Positions 44,752 through 53,405 are shown, counted from the first letter of the stretch. The stretch: DNA of 64,000 bases from Bacteroidota bacterium (GCA_024640255.1 JAHEFI010000005.1:19878-83877); one strand, 5' to 3'. The notes: generated by a model not told the origin, from the sequence alone. Made by a program: numbers and translations.

Positions 44752-44925
44752 ATGAAAAAAGTATTCGCAATTTTCGCTATCGCTGCATTAGCTGCTTGTG
44801 GTGGCGCTTCTACTGAAGCTACAACTGATACTGCTGCTGCAACTGTTGATACAGCTGCTGTTGCTGTTGATTCTACTGCTGTTGCTGCTGATTCAACTGC
44901 TGTTGATTCTGCTGCTAAGAAGTAG
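44752..44925 (+). CDS. small Ala/Thr/Asp-rich lipoprotein
   Basis: A 57-residue protein: a signal peptide MKKVFAIFAIAALAAC with lipobox LAAC (Cys16), followed by a low-complexity tail built of A, T, V, D and S with a repeated DSTAV pattern and a final AAKK. Such small lipoproteins are frequent in Bacteroidota; the function is unknown. The tail is a flexible acidic linker with no fold expected. It lies alone between the sigma locus and the aromatic operon, closed by a terminator at 45019. A longer frame in another phase (44798-45061) is an artefact of the repeated GCT/GTT codons. Confidence 0.8.
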   Translation: MKKVFAIFAIAALAACGGASTEATTDTAAATVDTAAVAVDSTAVAADSTAVDSAAKK

Positions 44926-45018
44926 TCAAATAATTAGACTATTGGTTGATAAGGAAACTTATCACAGTTTGCCCGCCAATAGTTATTTACCGGTTTTCAT
45001 ATGGCAAGCAATCGTTAG

Positions 45019-45049
45019 AGTCCCGCAGTTTCTACTGTGGGGCTTTTTT
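45019..45049 (+). terminator. terminator after the small lipoprotein gene
   Basis: AGTCCCGCAGT (45019-45029) pairs with ACTGTGGGGCT (45034-45044), with two G-T wobbles, around a 4-nt loop, followed by a T run. It isolates the aromatic operon promoter from upstream transcription. Confidence 0.85.
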
Positions 45050-45092
45050 ATTTACGAATAATTGTTAGTAAAATGTAAAAAACTTTGCTGTT

Positions 45093-45126
45093 TTCGCCTA
45101 TTTTAGGCCATTTTAGACTATCTTCG
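45093..45126 (+). promoter_or_regulatory. putative promoter of the phe/tyr/aro operon
   Basis: TTCG (45093-45096) and TATCTTCG (45119-45126), spaced 22 nt, resemble the -33 and -7 boxes with one mismatch each. The leader ATG starts 7 nt after the box, exactly as in the trp leader. Confidence 0.5.
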
Positions 45127-45133
45127 TGTCACG

Positions 45134-45217
45134 ATGAAAGCAAATAGCAACTGGTTTTACTTTTTCTTTTATTTCTACTTTAATCAAAGTAGCCGGGTAG
45201 TATTTGTAAAAGCATAA
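45134..45217 (+). CDS. pheL: phe/tyr operon leader peptide (Phe/Tyr-rich)
   Basis: A 27-codon frame whose middle reads WFYFFFYFYF: nine consecutive aromatic Phe or Tyr codons after a Trp (45152-45181), plus one more Phe. In all seven Phe and three Tyr codons. It lies between a promoter-like element and a strong terminator, ahead of pheA, tyrA and the shikimate genes, so it fits a leader that senses charged tRNA-Phe and tRNA-Tyr. The codon-rich segment overlaps the left arm of a 7-bp hairpin (45175-45192). The peptide itself is unlikely to act after release. Confidence 0.92.
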   Translation: MKANSNWFYFFFYFYFNQSSRVVFVKA

Positions 45218-45266
45218 ACGAAATAACTAAATATACAATCCCGGCCTTAGAGCCGGGATTTTTTTT
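45175..45266 (+). promoter_or_regulatory. phe/tyr attenuator: pause hairpin, antiterminator, terminator
   Basis: Three alternatives can form. First, CTACTTT (45175-45181, Tyr-Phe codons) pairs with AAAGTAG (45186-45192). Second, the antiterminator: GCCGGG (45192-45197) pairs with CCCGGC (45240-45245), helped by TTGTA (45204-45208) with TACAA (45234-45238). Third, the terminator: AATCCCGGC (45237-45245) pairs with GCCGGGATT (45252-45260) and runs into T to 45266, two bases before the pheA ATG. Stalling on the Phe/Tyr codons breaks the first hairpin and frees GCCGGG for antitermination. The terminator is so close to pheA that it may also limit its translation. Confidence 0.85.
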
Positions 45267-45268
45267 AT

Positions 45269-46105
45269 ATGAATAAAAAAGTAACCATACAAGGATACGA
45301 GGGAAGCTTCCATCAAGTGGCGGCAAGGCAGTTCTTTGGAAAGACCGTAGAAGTGATTACTTGTGATACGTTTAGAGAGGTGATCAAGATTGGTTCAGAT
45401 CCTAAACAATCTGATGGTGCAGTGATGGCAATTGAAAATTCTATCGCTGGCAGTATTCTACCTAACTATAACTTATTGCAAAAATCCAACTTGCAAGTAA
45501 TTGGTGAAGTGTACTTATCCATTAGTCAAAACTTATTGGTGAATCCTGGTGTTCAATTAAAAGATATTAAAGAAGTGCATAGCCATCCAATGGCTATTTT
45601 ACAATGTTTAGATTTTTTAGAGCAACACGATTATAAATTAGTTGAATCAGAAGATACTGCATTAAGTGCTAAAATGGTTCATCAACATAAGAGCAAACAT
45701 ATTGCAGCCATTGCAAGTAAGTTCGCCGCTCAGTTATATAATTTAGAAGTAATTGCGCCTGACATCCATACTTTAAAAAACAATATCACTCGTTTTTTAA
45801 TTATGGTACCAAAGAGTAAGTCAACGGTGATAGTGGGAGCTAATAAAGCATCCATCTATTTTCAAACAGATCACTCTAAGGGAATTCTATCTAAGATATT
45901 AGCAAAGATTGCTAGCAGAGGAGTGAACCTAAGCAAATTACAAAGTATGCCTATCCCAGGTAGTACTTTCAAATATGGGTTTTACGCAGATTTAGAATTT
46001 GACACTTTAAAACAAATTGAAAAAGTGATTGGAGAAGTTAAAGAGGCTACCAATAGTTTTAAAGTTTTTGGAATGTATAAAAAAGGAAAAGTTGTAAAGG
46101 GATAA
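45269..46105 (+). CDS. pheA: prephenate dehydratase
   Basis: A 278-residue single-domain dehydratase plus ACT regulatory domain, without a chorismate mutase fusion. It decarboxylates and dehydrates prephenate to phenylpyruvate. The catalytic part has GYEGSFHQVAARQFF, MAIENSIAGSI and NITRFLIM (catalytic Thr); the ACT domain (about 195-275) holds LSKLQSMPIPG, the usual Phe-binding site, so Phe feedback is expected. First gene after the attenuator; 2 nt to the aminotransferase. Confidence 0.94.
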   Translation: MNKKVTIQGYEGSFHQVAARQFFGKTVEVITCDTFREVIKIGSDPKQSDGAVMAIENSIAGSILPNYNLLQKSNLQVIGEVYLSISQNLLVNPGVQLKDIKEVHSHPMAILQCLDFLEQHDYKLVESEDTALSAKMVHQHKSKHIAAIASKFAAQLYNLEVIAPDIHTLKNNITRFLIMVPKSKSTVIVGANKASIYFQTDHSKGILSKILAKIASRGVNLSKLQSMPIPGSTFKYGFYADLEFDTLKQIEKVIGEVKEATNSFKVFGMYKKGKVVKG

Positions 46106-46107
46106 AT

Positions 46108-47271
46108 ATGAATTGGACTTTATCAAATAGATTAGAAGGCATTGGTGAATATTATTTTGCCACCAAATTGCGCGAGATAGCTGAATTGAATAAAGCAGGC
46201 AAGCAAATTATTAATTTGGGTATAGGAAGCCCTGATTTGCCTCCGCATCCAGACGTTATTAAAACATTACAAGAAGAAGCTGCAAAAGACAATGTGCATG
46301 CTTATCAATCCTATAATGGCTCACCGGTATTAAGAGAAGCCATTGCTGAGTGGTATAAAAAATATTATGAGGTAGATAATATCGACCCAGCAAAAGAGGT
46401 ACTTCCGTTGTTAGGAAGTAAAGAAGGTATCATGCATATCTGTATGACTTACCTTAATCAAGGAGATCAGGTGTTGATTCCCAATCCTGGATATCCTACT
46501 TATACAAGTGCAGTGAAATTAGCAGGGGGCACTCCGCTATATTACGAGCTTACTGCAGAGAACAATTGGGCACCGGATTTTGACAATCTAGAAAAATCAG
46601 ATTTATCAAAAGTGAAATTAATGTGGGTGAATTATCCACAGATGCCCACAGGTCAGCAACCTAACAAATCGTTATTTGAAAAATTAGTAGCGTTTGGTAA
46701 GAAGCATCATATTTTAATTTGTCATGACAATCCTTATGCGTTCATTTTAAACGATCATCCAGAAAGTTTATTATCCATTGAAGGTGCTAAGGAAGTGGTG
46801 ATAGAATTAAACTCTTTAAGTAAAAGTCAAAACATGGCTGGTTGGAGAGTGGGGATGTTGATTGCAGGGGAAGACAGGGTCAACGAAATATTAAGATTTA
46901 AATCTAATATGGATAGTGGAATGTTTTTGCCAGTTCAATTAGCTGCTGCAAAAGCATTAAGCTTAGATAAATCTTGGTACGATTCAGTAAATAAAATTTA
47001 TACAGAACGTCGTGAAAAAGTTTTTGAATTGCTTGATCTTTTGGATTGTGCTTATTCAAAAACACAAGTAGGGATGTTTGTATGGGCTAAAATACCAGCC
47101 AAATATAAAGACGGGTACGCATTAAGTGATAAAGTGTTATATGATGCGAATGTCTTTATTACACCGGGTGGCATTTTTGGTACCGCTGGTAATAATTACA
47201 TCCGTGTGAGTTTATGCGGCTCAATGGAAAAATTTAATGAAGCAATTAAAAGAGTAAAAGCATGCGTTTAG
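46108..47271 (+). CDS. class I/II aminotransferase, probably aromatic
   Basis: A 387-residue fold-type I PLP enzyme with the lysine motif SLSKSQNMAGWRVGM, PNPGYPTYT and NYPQMPTGQQP. The overall pattern resembles aspartate/LL-diaminopimelate-type aminotransferases. Position between pheA and tyrA suggests it makes Phe and Tyr from phenylpyruvate and 4-hydroxyphenylpyruvate, or arogenate/aspartate. It overlaps tyrA by 10 nt, so translation is coupled. Confidence 0.9.
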   Translation: MNWTLSNRLEGIGEYYFATKLREIAELNKAGKQIINLGIGSPDLPPHPDVIKTLQEEAAKDNVHAYQSYNGSPVLREAIAEWYKKYYEVDNIDPAKEVLPLLGSKEGIMHICMTYLNQGDQVLIPNPGYPTYTSAVKLAGGTPLYYELTAENNWAPDFDNLEKSDLSKVKLMWVNYPQMPTGQQPNKSLFEKLVAFGKKHHILICHDNPYAFILNDHPESLLSIEGAKEVVIELNSLSKSQNMAGWRVGMLIAGEDRVNEILRFKSNMDSGMFLPVQLAAAKALSLDKSWYDSVNKIYTERREKVFELLDLLDCAYSKTQVGMFVWAKIPAKYKDGYALSDKVLYDANVFITPGGIFGTAGNNYIRVSLCGSMEKFNEAIKRVKACV

Positions 47272-48101
47272 CAGTAATTGGAATTGGATTGATGGGTGGC
47301 TCTTTAGCATTAACATTAAAGCGAAAAGGCTTTGTGTCCAATGTGATTGGAGTGGATAATAATACCCAACACCAAGCAGAAGCTTTGGCCTTAGGATTGG
47401 TAGATGAGATTATGACCCTTGAAGAAGCGGTGAAATCTTCGGATATCATTGCTATTGCTACTCCTGTAAATATTGCTGAAAAATTATTGCCTACTATTTT
47501 AGACTTAGTTGACCAACAAGTTGTGTTTGATGTAGGATCTACAAAAGAAAGTATTGTGCAAATCGCCAACAGCCATTCAAAGAATGGAAGGTTTGTGCCA
47601 ACCCACCCTATGTGGGGTACTGAATTTAGTGGTCCGAGTGCAGCACAACAGGATGCTTTTTTAGAAAAAGCAACCGTTATCTGTAATGCAGATAAAGTGG
47701 ATGCAGATGCATTGCAAAAAGTAGAAGCTTTATATAAAGCGCTAGGCATGCATATTGTAAACATGGATGCGATAAAACATGATATACATGTAGCTTATGT
47801 AAGTCATATATCGCATATTACTTCTTTCGCTTTAGCCAATACGGTTTTAGAAAAAGAAAAAGAGTCTGATGCCATTTTTGAATTAGCAAGTGGTGGATTT
47901 GAGAGCACGGTGCGTTTGGCAAAGTCCAATGCTGCGATGTGGGTTCCCATCTTTATGCAAAATAAAGAGAATGTATTAGACGTATTGAATGAGCATATTA
48001 GTCAATTAAGAAAATTCAAAGCATGTCTAGAAAAAGAAAACTTTGAATACTTGTCTGAATTGATTGAAAATGCCAATGGTATTAAAAGAATTTTGAAATA
48101 A
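47262..48101 (+). CDS. tyrA: prephenate dehydrogenase
   Basis: A 279-residue NAD(P)-dependent dehydrogenase. The Rossmann motif is GIGLMGGSLALTLKR; GVDNN, DVGSTKESI and FVPTHPMWGTEFSG are family blocks, the last with the catalytic His. It has no ACT or chorismate mutase part, so feedback by Tyr may work through transcription or the DAHP synthase. A DEAD-box helicase gene follows 36 nt later. Confidence 0.94.
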   Translation: MRLAVIGIGLMGGSLALTLKRKGFVSNVIGVDNNTQHQAEALALGLVDEIMTLEEAVKSSDIIAIATPVNIAEKLLPTILDLVDQQVVFDVGSTKESIVQIANSHSKNGRFVPTHPMWGTEFSGPSAAQQDAFLEKATVICNADKVDADALQKVEALYKALGMHIVNMDAIKHDIHVAYVSHISHITSFALANTVLEKEKESDAIFELASGGFESTVRLAKSNAAMWVPIFMQNKENVLDVLNEHISQLRKFKACLEKENFEYLSELIENANGIKRILK

Positions 48102-48137
48102 TTCAAATTCTTATTTAAGAAATTAAGAAAAATTAAC

Positions 48138-49943
48138 ATGAAGAAAATAGAAGAGATGGAAGTAAAGAATGATTTAATCGAAGCAGTAAAAACAAAAAAG
48201 ACTTTTGCTGAATTAGGTGTAAATGATCAATTGGTAAAATCGGTAACAGAATTAGGCTATACACACGCAACAGAAATTCAAGAGCGTTCTATTCCAGTTT
48301 TGATTAGCGGTACAAAAGATTTTATTGGATTGGCACAAACAGGTACAGGTAAGACTGCTGCTTTTGGTTTACCATTAATACAATTAATTAATACTGCAGA
48401 TAAATATCCCCAAGCTTTGGTGGTTTGTCCAACCAGAGAATTGTGTATGCAAATTGTGAACGAAATCAATTTGTTTAAAAAGCATGTTTCTGGATTACAA
48501 GTATTAGCAGTTTATGGAGGAACATCTATTGGAATGCAAATCAGAGATTTGAAAAGAGGTGTTCAAATTGTAGTAGCTACTCCAGGCAGATTAATTGATT
48601 TGATCGAAAGAAAAGCTATCAATTTAGAGCAAATTGAATATGTAGTATTAGACGAGGCAGATGAAATGTTGAACATGGGTTTCCAGGACGACATTGAATT
48701 TATTTTAAAGAATACACCTAACAGAGAAAGTATCTGGTTATTTAGTGCAACTATGCCACCTGAAATCAGAAAGGTAAGTAAGCGTTACATGAAAGAGCCA
48801 GTTGAAGTAACTATTGGTAAAGTGAATACTTCAAATAAAAGTATTGACCATCAATATTATTTAACTTCTGCTCAACATAGATATGAGACTTTAAAAAGAA
48901 TCATTGATTTTAATCCTGGAATTTATGGTATCATTTTTACTCGTACTAAAGCAGATGCGCAAGAAATTACGCAACGTTTAACTAGAGAAGGGTATGATAT
49001 TGATGCATTACACGGAGATTTAACACAAGCACAGCGTGATAAAGTAATGGGAGAGTTTAGAGATAAATCTTTACAATTGTTGATCGCAACAGATGTAGCT
49101 GCTCGTGGTATTGATGTAAAAGGAATTACCCATGTAATTAACTATGAATTACCAGATGATGTAGAAGTATATACTCATAGAAGTGGTCGTACTGGTAGAG
49201 CAGGTAGTCATGGTAACTGTATTTCTATTGTACATGCAAGAGAATCTTATAGACTTCGCCAAATTGAAAATATCAACAAGTGTACAATGCATAAGTTAGA
49301 TATTCCAAGTGGTAAAGATGTTTGTAGAAAACAATTCTTCCATTTAATGGATAAATTAATGTCTACAGATGTAAGTCACGGCGATTATGAAACTTATGTT
49401 CCTATGTTGGCAGAGAAATTTGCTGATATGAGCAAAGAAGAAATTTTAACAAGATTCGCTGCTTTGGAATTTAATCGTTTCTTAAGTTATTATGAGAATG
49501 CGCAAGACTTGAATGTAAGAACTGCTGATAGAGGTGCAAGAAATAATGATAGAGGAGATAATCGTGGTCGTGAAAGAGGAAGAAATGAATATGCAGATAG
49601 AGGTTCAAGAAACAATGACAGAGGCGCAGAAAGAGGAGATGGTCGTGGCCGTTCTGCTAATAGAGCTGCTGCTGGTTCTACTCGTTTATTTGTGAATTTG
49701 GGTACAAAAGATGGTTTTTATAAAGCAAGTTTCTTACAGTATATTTTAGACATGAGCGAATTGAAAAAAGACGTTCTTGGTAAAATTGATATGAGAGATA
49801 TGAATAGCTGGGTAGAAATCGAATCTGGTTCTGCAAAGAAAATGATTCAAGCATTGGATGGCAAAAACTATAAAGGTCGTCGTATTCGTATGAACGATGC
49901 AGATAGTGGCGGTCCAAGAGGCTTTAACAAAAACGAAGGGTAA
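48138..49943 (+). CDS. DEAD-box RNA helicase (DbpA/CsdA-like)
   Basis: A 601-residue helicase. Motifs in order: Q-motif TEIQERSIPVLIS, Walker A AQTGTGKTAA, PTRELCMQI, TPGRLIDL, DEAD, SAT, and HRSGRTGRAG. A charged repeat region rich in Arg, Asn, Asp and Gly follows at about 460-515 (NDRG units). The C-terminal STRLFVNLGTKDGFY...VEI matches the DbpA RNA-binding domain. In the family these unwind RNA in ribosome assembly. Its place inside an aromatic amino-acid operon is unusual. Start at 48138 gives an acidic N-terminus of normal length. Confidence 0.93.
   Translation: MKKIEEMEVKNDLIEAVKTKKTFAELGVNDQLVKSVTELGYTHATEIQERSIPVLISGTKDFIGLAQTGTGKTAAFGLPLIQLINTADKYPQALVVCPTRELCMQIVNEINLFKKHVSGLQVLAVYGGTSIGMQIRDLKRGVQIVVATPGRLIDLIERKAINLEQIEYVVLDEADEMLNMGFQDDIEFILKNTPNRESIWLFSATMPPEIRKVSKRYMKEPVEVTIGKVNTSNKSIDHQYYLTSAQHRYETLKRIIDFNPGIYGIIFTRTKADAQEITQRLTREGYDIDALHGDLTQAQRDKVMGEFRDKSLQLLIATDVAARGIDVKGITHVINYELPDDVEVYTHRSGRTGRAGSHGNCISIVHARESYRLRQIENINKCTMHKLDIPSGKDVCRKQFFHLMDKLMSTDVSHGDYETYVPMLAEKFADMSKEEILTRFAALEFNRFLSYYENAQDLNVRTADRGARNNDRGDNRGRERGRNEYADRGSRNNDRGAERGDGRGRSANRAAAGSTRLFVNLGTKDGFYKASFLQYILDMSELKKDVLGKIDMRDMNSWVEIESGSAKKMIQALDGKNYKGRRIRMNDADSGGPRGFNKNEG
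49522..49668 (+). repeat. low-complexity RG/ND-rich repeat in the helicase gene
   Basis: The coding stretch for about residues 462-510 holds two near-copies of ADRG[AS]RNNDRG and further ERGxxRGR units. It is an RGG-like disordered RNA-binding tail and a likely site of length change. Confidence 0.65.
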
Positions 49944-49993
49944 TAAAATAATCAAATTAATAATAAAATCTCAAATACTAAAATCGGTTTAAC

Positions 49994-51079
49994 ATGGCAA
50001 CCTTAACTGAACAACAACAAAAAGTAAGCGCATTATTCAAAAAAGCACCATTAATTATTTCTGGTCCTTGTAGTGCCGAAACAGAAGAACAAGTAATGGC
50101 AACTGCTAGAGGATTAGCAGCTACAGGTAAAGTAGATATTATGCGTGCAGGTATCTGGAAACCAAGAACCAGACCTGGAAGCTTTGAAGGTATTGGAACT
50201 AAGGGTTTGCCTTGGTTACAACAAGCAAAAAAAGAAACAGGCATTCCAGTGGCTGTGGAAGTAGCTACTGCAAAACAAGTAGAAGATGCTTTGCATTTTG
50301 ATGTAGATGTTTTATGGGTGGGTGCTCGTACAACAGTGAATCCATTTAGTGTGCAAGAAATTGCAGATGCATTAAGAGGTGTTAAGGTACCAGTGTTAAT
50401 CAAAAATCCGTTAAACCCTGATTTAGAATTATGGGTGGGTGGTATGGAAAGAATTGCCAAAGCGGGTATTGAAGATTTAGGTTTAATACATAGAGGTTTT
50501 AGTTCTTATGGTAATACTGATTTTAGAAATGCTCCCATGTGGCATTTGGCTATAGAAATGAAGCGTCGTTTCCCTAATGTGCCAATGATTAATGATCCTT
50601 CGCATATTTGTGGACGTCGTGATATTTTACAAGCGGTTGCTCAACAAGCAATCGATTTAGATTTCGATGGTTTAATTATTGAATCTCATGTAGATCCAGA
50701 TAATGCTTGGAGTGATGCTAAGCAACAAATTACGCCAGAAGTATTAAAGCAAATGTTGGAAAGCATTCGTTGGAGAAAAGAAGATGTTCAAAATGAAGAC
50801 TTCCATAGTGCATTAGAAAAACTACGTCAACAAATTAATCAATTAGATGACGAATTGTTACAAGTGCTTGCTACTCGTATGAAAGTGGCTCAAAAAATTG
50901 GAGAGTATAAAAAGAACAATAACATCACTATTTTACAAACAGGTCGTTGGAATGAAATCCTAGATCGTGCAGTTTCAAAAGGAAATAAATTAGGCTTAAG
51001 TGACGAATTTATTACGAAGTATATGGATGCTGTACATATGGAGAGTATCAATCAACAGAATAAAGTAATGAATAGCTAG
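49994..51079 (+). CDS. bifunctional DAHP synthase / chorismate mutase (type II)
   Basis: A 361-residue fusion. The N-terminal DAHP synthase (about 1-260) has IISGPCSAE, MRAGIWKPRTRPGSFEG, VGARTTVNPFSVQEIA, RGFSSYG and NDPSHICGRRD. The C-terminal AroQ-type chorismate mutase (about 265-361) has LEKLRQQINQLDDELLQVLATR and LGLSDEFITKYMDAVH. The enzyme joins the first and the branch-point step of aromatic synthesis; the mutase domain often gives feedback sensitivity by prephenate or chorismate. It lies 50 nt after the helicase and 1 nt before aroB. Confidence 0.94.
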   Translation: MATLTEQQQKVSALFKKAPLIISGPCSAETEEQVMATARGLAATGKVDIMRAGIWKPRTRPGSFEGIGTKGLPWLQQAKKETGIPVAVEVATAKQVEDALHFDVDVLWVGARTTVNPFSVQEIADALRGVKVPVLIKNPLNPDLELWVGGMERIAKAGIEDLGLIHRGFSSYGNTDFRNAPMWHLAIEMKRRFPNVPMINDPSHICGRRDILQAVAQQAIDLDFDGLIIESHVDPDNAWSDAKQQITPEVLKQMLESIRWRKEDVQNEDFHSALEKLRQQINQLDDELLQVLATRMKVAQKIGEYKKNNNITILQTGRWNEILDRAVSKGNKLGLSDEFITKYMDAVHMESINQQNKVMNS

Positions 51080-51080
51080 T

Positions 51081-52103
51081 ATGAAAAATTGGAAGGTTAA
51101 ATTTTCTAATGCTACGGTGTCATTTGTTTTAGATGGCAGTTTTGCAGCTATTGATAAAATGGTTGACAAGACTCAAGCTATTTATATAACTGATGAGAAT
51201 GTATATGCTTTACATCAAAAGAAATTCAAAGGCAAAAAAACCATTGTGATTCCCTCAGGCGAAGAGCATAAACAACAATCCACTGTAGATTTTATTATTG
51301 AAGCCTTATTGAATTTTGGTGCTACTAGACAGTCTGTGTTAATTGGAGTAGGTGGTGGAGTAGTGACAGATATGGTAGGCTATGTTGCAGGTGTTTATAT
51401 GCGTGGCGTAGCAGTAGGTTTTGTACCCACTACTATTTTAGCCATGGTAGATGCTTCTATTGGAGGTAAAAATGGAATTGATGTTGGATTGTATAAGAAT
51501 ATGGTTGGACTAATAAGACAACCACAGTTTTTAGTATACGATTTGGACTTTTTGAAATCTTTACCACAACATCAATGGGAAAACGGATTTGCAGAAATTA
51601 TCAAACATGCAGCTATTAAAGATGCAAAAATGATGAAAGAACTTTCTGTCAATAATTTAGCTTATTATCAAAAGAACAAGAAAGCCCTTGCTAGTTTAAT
51701 TGAGAGAAATGTGCAGATAAAAGTAAAAGTGGTTCAAAAAGATGAGTTTGAAAAAGCAGATCGTAAATTGCTCAATTTTGGACATACCATTGGACATGCT
51801 ATTGAAAATCAACATGTGCTTTTACATGGACATGCAATTAGTATTGGAATGGTGTATGCTGCAAAAATTTCTCAAGTTTTAACAGGTTTCGTAGAAACGA
51901 ATGTGCTAGTAGAGACATTAAAAAAATACGGATTGCCTACTGCAATGCATTTTGATATTCAAGAAGCTATGCAGATAATGCAAAAAGACAAGAAAAAAGC
52001 AACAGCAGGAATGCAATATGTTGTTTTACAAAAAATAGGGAAGGCGGTTTGTGAAACGATTCCTATGAAATCATTAGAGAAACTGATAAAGTTATATTCG
52101 TAA
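51081..52103 (+). CDS. aroB: 3-dehydroquinate synthase
   Basis: A 340-residue NAD- and metal-dependent cyclase making dehydroquinate from DAHP. IPSGEEHKQ, GVGGGVVTDMVGYVAGVYMRG, VPTTILAMVDASIGGKNGID, and the metal-binding HGHAISIGM and NFGHTIGHAIEN are intact. It starts 1 nt after the DAHP synthase gene. Confidence 0.95.
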   Translation: MKNWKVKFSNATVSFVLDGSFAAIDKMVDKTQAIYITDENVYALHQKKFKGKKTIVIPSGEEHKQQSTVDFIIEALLNFGATRQSVLIGVGGGVVTDMVGYVAGVYMRGVAVGFVPTTILAMVDASIGGKNGIDVGLYKNMVGLIRQPQFLVYDLDFLKSLPQHQWENGFAEIIKHAAIKDAKMMKELSVNNLAYYQKNKKALASLIERNVQIKVKVVQKDEFEKADRKLLNFGHTIGHAIENQHVLLHGHAISIGMVYAAKISQVLTGFVETNVLVETLKKYGLPTAMHFDIQEAMQIMQKDKKKATAGMQYVVLQKIGKAVCETIPMKSLEKLIKLYS

Positions 52104-52104
52104 A

Positions 52105-53376
52105 ATGCGTGCAATTGTATATCCGGCAAAACTAAGTGGTTCACAAGTAGCTCCTGCTAGTAAAAGTAGTATGCAAAGAGCTTGTGCTGCTGCATTACTG
52201 CATCAAGGACAAACAAACATATTTAATCCTGGTCATTCAAATGATGATCTAGCTGCTTTAGAAGTGATTCAAAATTTAGGGGCTATAGTGACTAAACATG
52301 CTGATCATATTCATATAAGTTCTAAAGGGGTAATGCCTATTGGTTCATCTATGAATTGTGGGGAAAGTGGGTTGGGTATAAGAATGTTTACCCCAATTGC
52401 CTCATTAAGTCAACAGCAAATATTGATTGAGGGTAAAGGTAGTTTGGTAAAAAGACCGATGCATTTTTTTGATGAAATTTTACCAAAACTTGGTGTTCAG
52501 ATTAAATCAAATAATGGATATTTACCTATCTCTATTCAAGGCCCTTTAAAAACTGCTGATATTACGGTTGATGGTTCATTAAGTTCACAGTTCTTAACTG
52601 GTTTATTAATGGCTTTTGCTGCAGCTGGAGCAGCTAATCAAACAATTAAAGTAAATCAATTAAAAAGCAAACCTTATATAGATTTAACCTTAGCTGTTTT
52701 AAAACATTTTGGTTGGGAGGTAAATCATATAAATCACGAAGAATTTTCTTTCAAAGACCGATCTTCAGTAAAAGACACCATTGAATATACTGTTGAAGGT
52801 GATTGGAGTGGAGCAGCTTTTTTATTAGTAGCAGGCGCTATTGCGGGTCCTATTACAGTGAAAGGTTTACAAATGGATTCTACCCAAGCAGATAAAGCAG
52901 TGATGCAAGCATTAAGTTCAGCGAATGCATCTATCCAAATTGAACAAGATACCATAACAATTGGTGCTGGTTTGAATGGCTTGCAAGCTTTTGAATTTGA
53001 TGCTACAGATTGTCCAGATTTATTTCCTCCTCTGGTGGCTTTGGCTTCTATTTGTAAAGGAGTGTCGGTTATAAAAGGAGTAGATAGATTATCGCATAAA
53101 GAAAGTGATAGAGGATTAACCTTACAAACTGAGTTTGCTAAATTGGGTGTGACTATTTTATTGGAAGGAGACATTATGAAGATAGAAGGGGTAGACCAAA
53201 TTAAAGCGAATACTGTTTTTTCACAACATGATCACCGTATTGCAATGGCATGTGGAGTAGCGGCTTTAAGAGCAACTGGGCCCATCGAAATCACTGAAGC
53301 TGAAGCAATTAACAAATCTTATACCGACTTTTTTAATCACCTACAGCATTTGGGTGCAAAAGTCGATATTCAATAA
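52105..53376 (+). CDS. aroA: 3-phosphoshikimate 1-carboxyvinyltransferase (EPSP synthase)
   Basis: A 423-residue EPSP synthase. Typical features: KSSMQRACAAALLHQG near the N-terminus, NCGESGLGIRMFTPIASL, SLSSQFLTGLLMAF, and DHRIAMACGVAALR. It contains GNxGT replaced by NCGESG, as in several Bacteroidota and other class variants, which is sometimes linked to altered inhibitor binding. It starts 1 nt after aroB. Confidence 0.93.
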   Translation: MRAIVYPAKLSGSQVAPASKSSMQRACAAALLHQGQTNIFNPGHSNDDLAALEVIQNLGAIVTKHADHIHISSKGVMPIGSSMNCGESGLGIRMFTPIASLSQQQILIEGKGSLVKRPMHFFDEILPKLGVQIKSNNGYLPISIQGPLKTADITVDGSLSSQFLTGLLMAFAAAGAANQTIKVNQLKSKPYIDLTLAVLKHFGWEVNHINHEEFSFKDRSSVKDTIEYTVEGDWSGAAFLLVAGAIAGPITVKGLQMDSTQADKAVMQALSSANASIQIEQDTITIGAGLNGLQAFEFDATDCPDLFPPLVALASICKGVSVIKGVDRLSHKESDRGLTLQTEFAKLGVTILLEGDIMKIEGVDQIKANTVFSQHDHRIAMACGVAALRATGPIEITEAEAINKSYTDFFNHLQHLGAKVDIQ

Positions 53377-53405
53377 ATTACTTAACTTGTAAGTAACATT
53401 TTATT

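Noticed and set aside
44798..45061. A Leu-rich open frame overlapping the small lipoprotein gene.
   Set aside because: It is the shifted reading of GCT/GTT/ACT repeats of the lipoprotein; it has no sensible start signal and runs through the terminator at 45019.
47246..47764. A 172-codon open frame antisense to tyrA.
   Set aside because: It lies fully over a well-supported gene, has biased composition from the opposite strand and no promoter; the same holds for other antisense frames over aroA, aroG-type and gltD genes.
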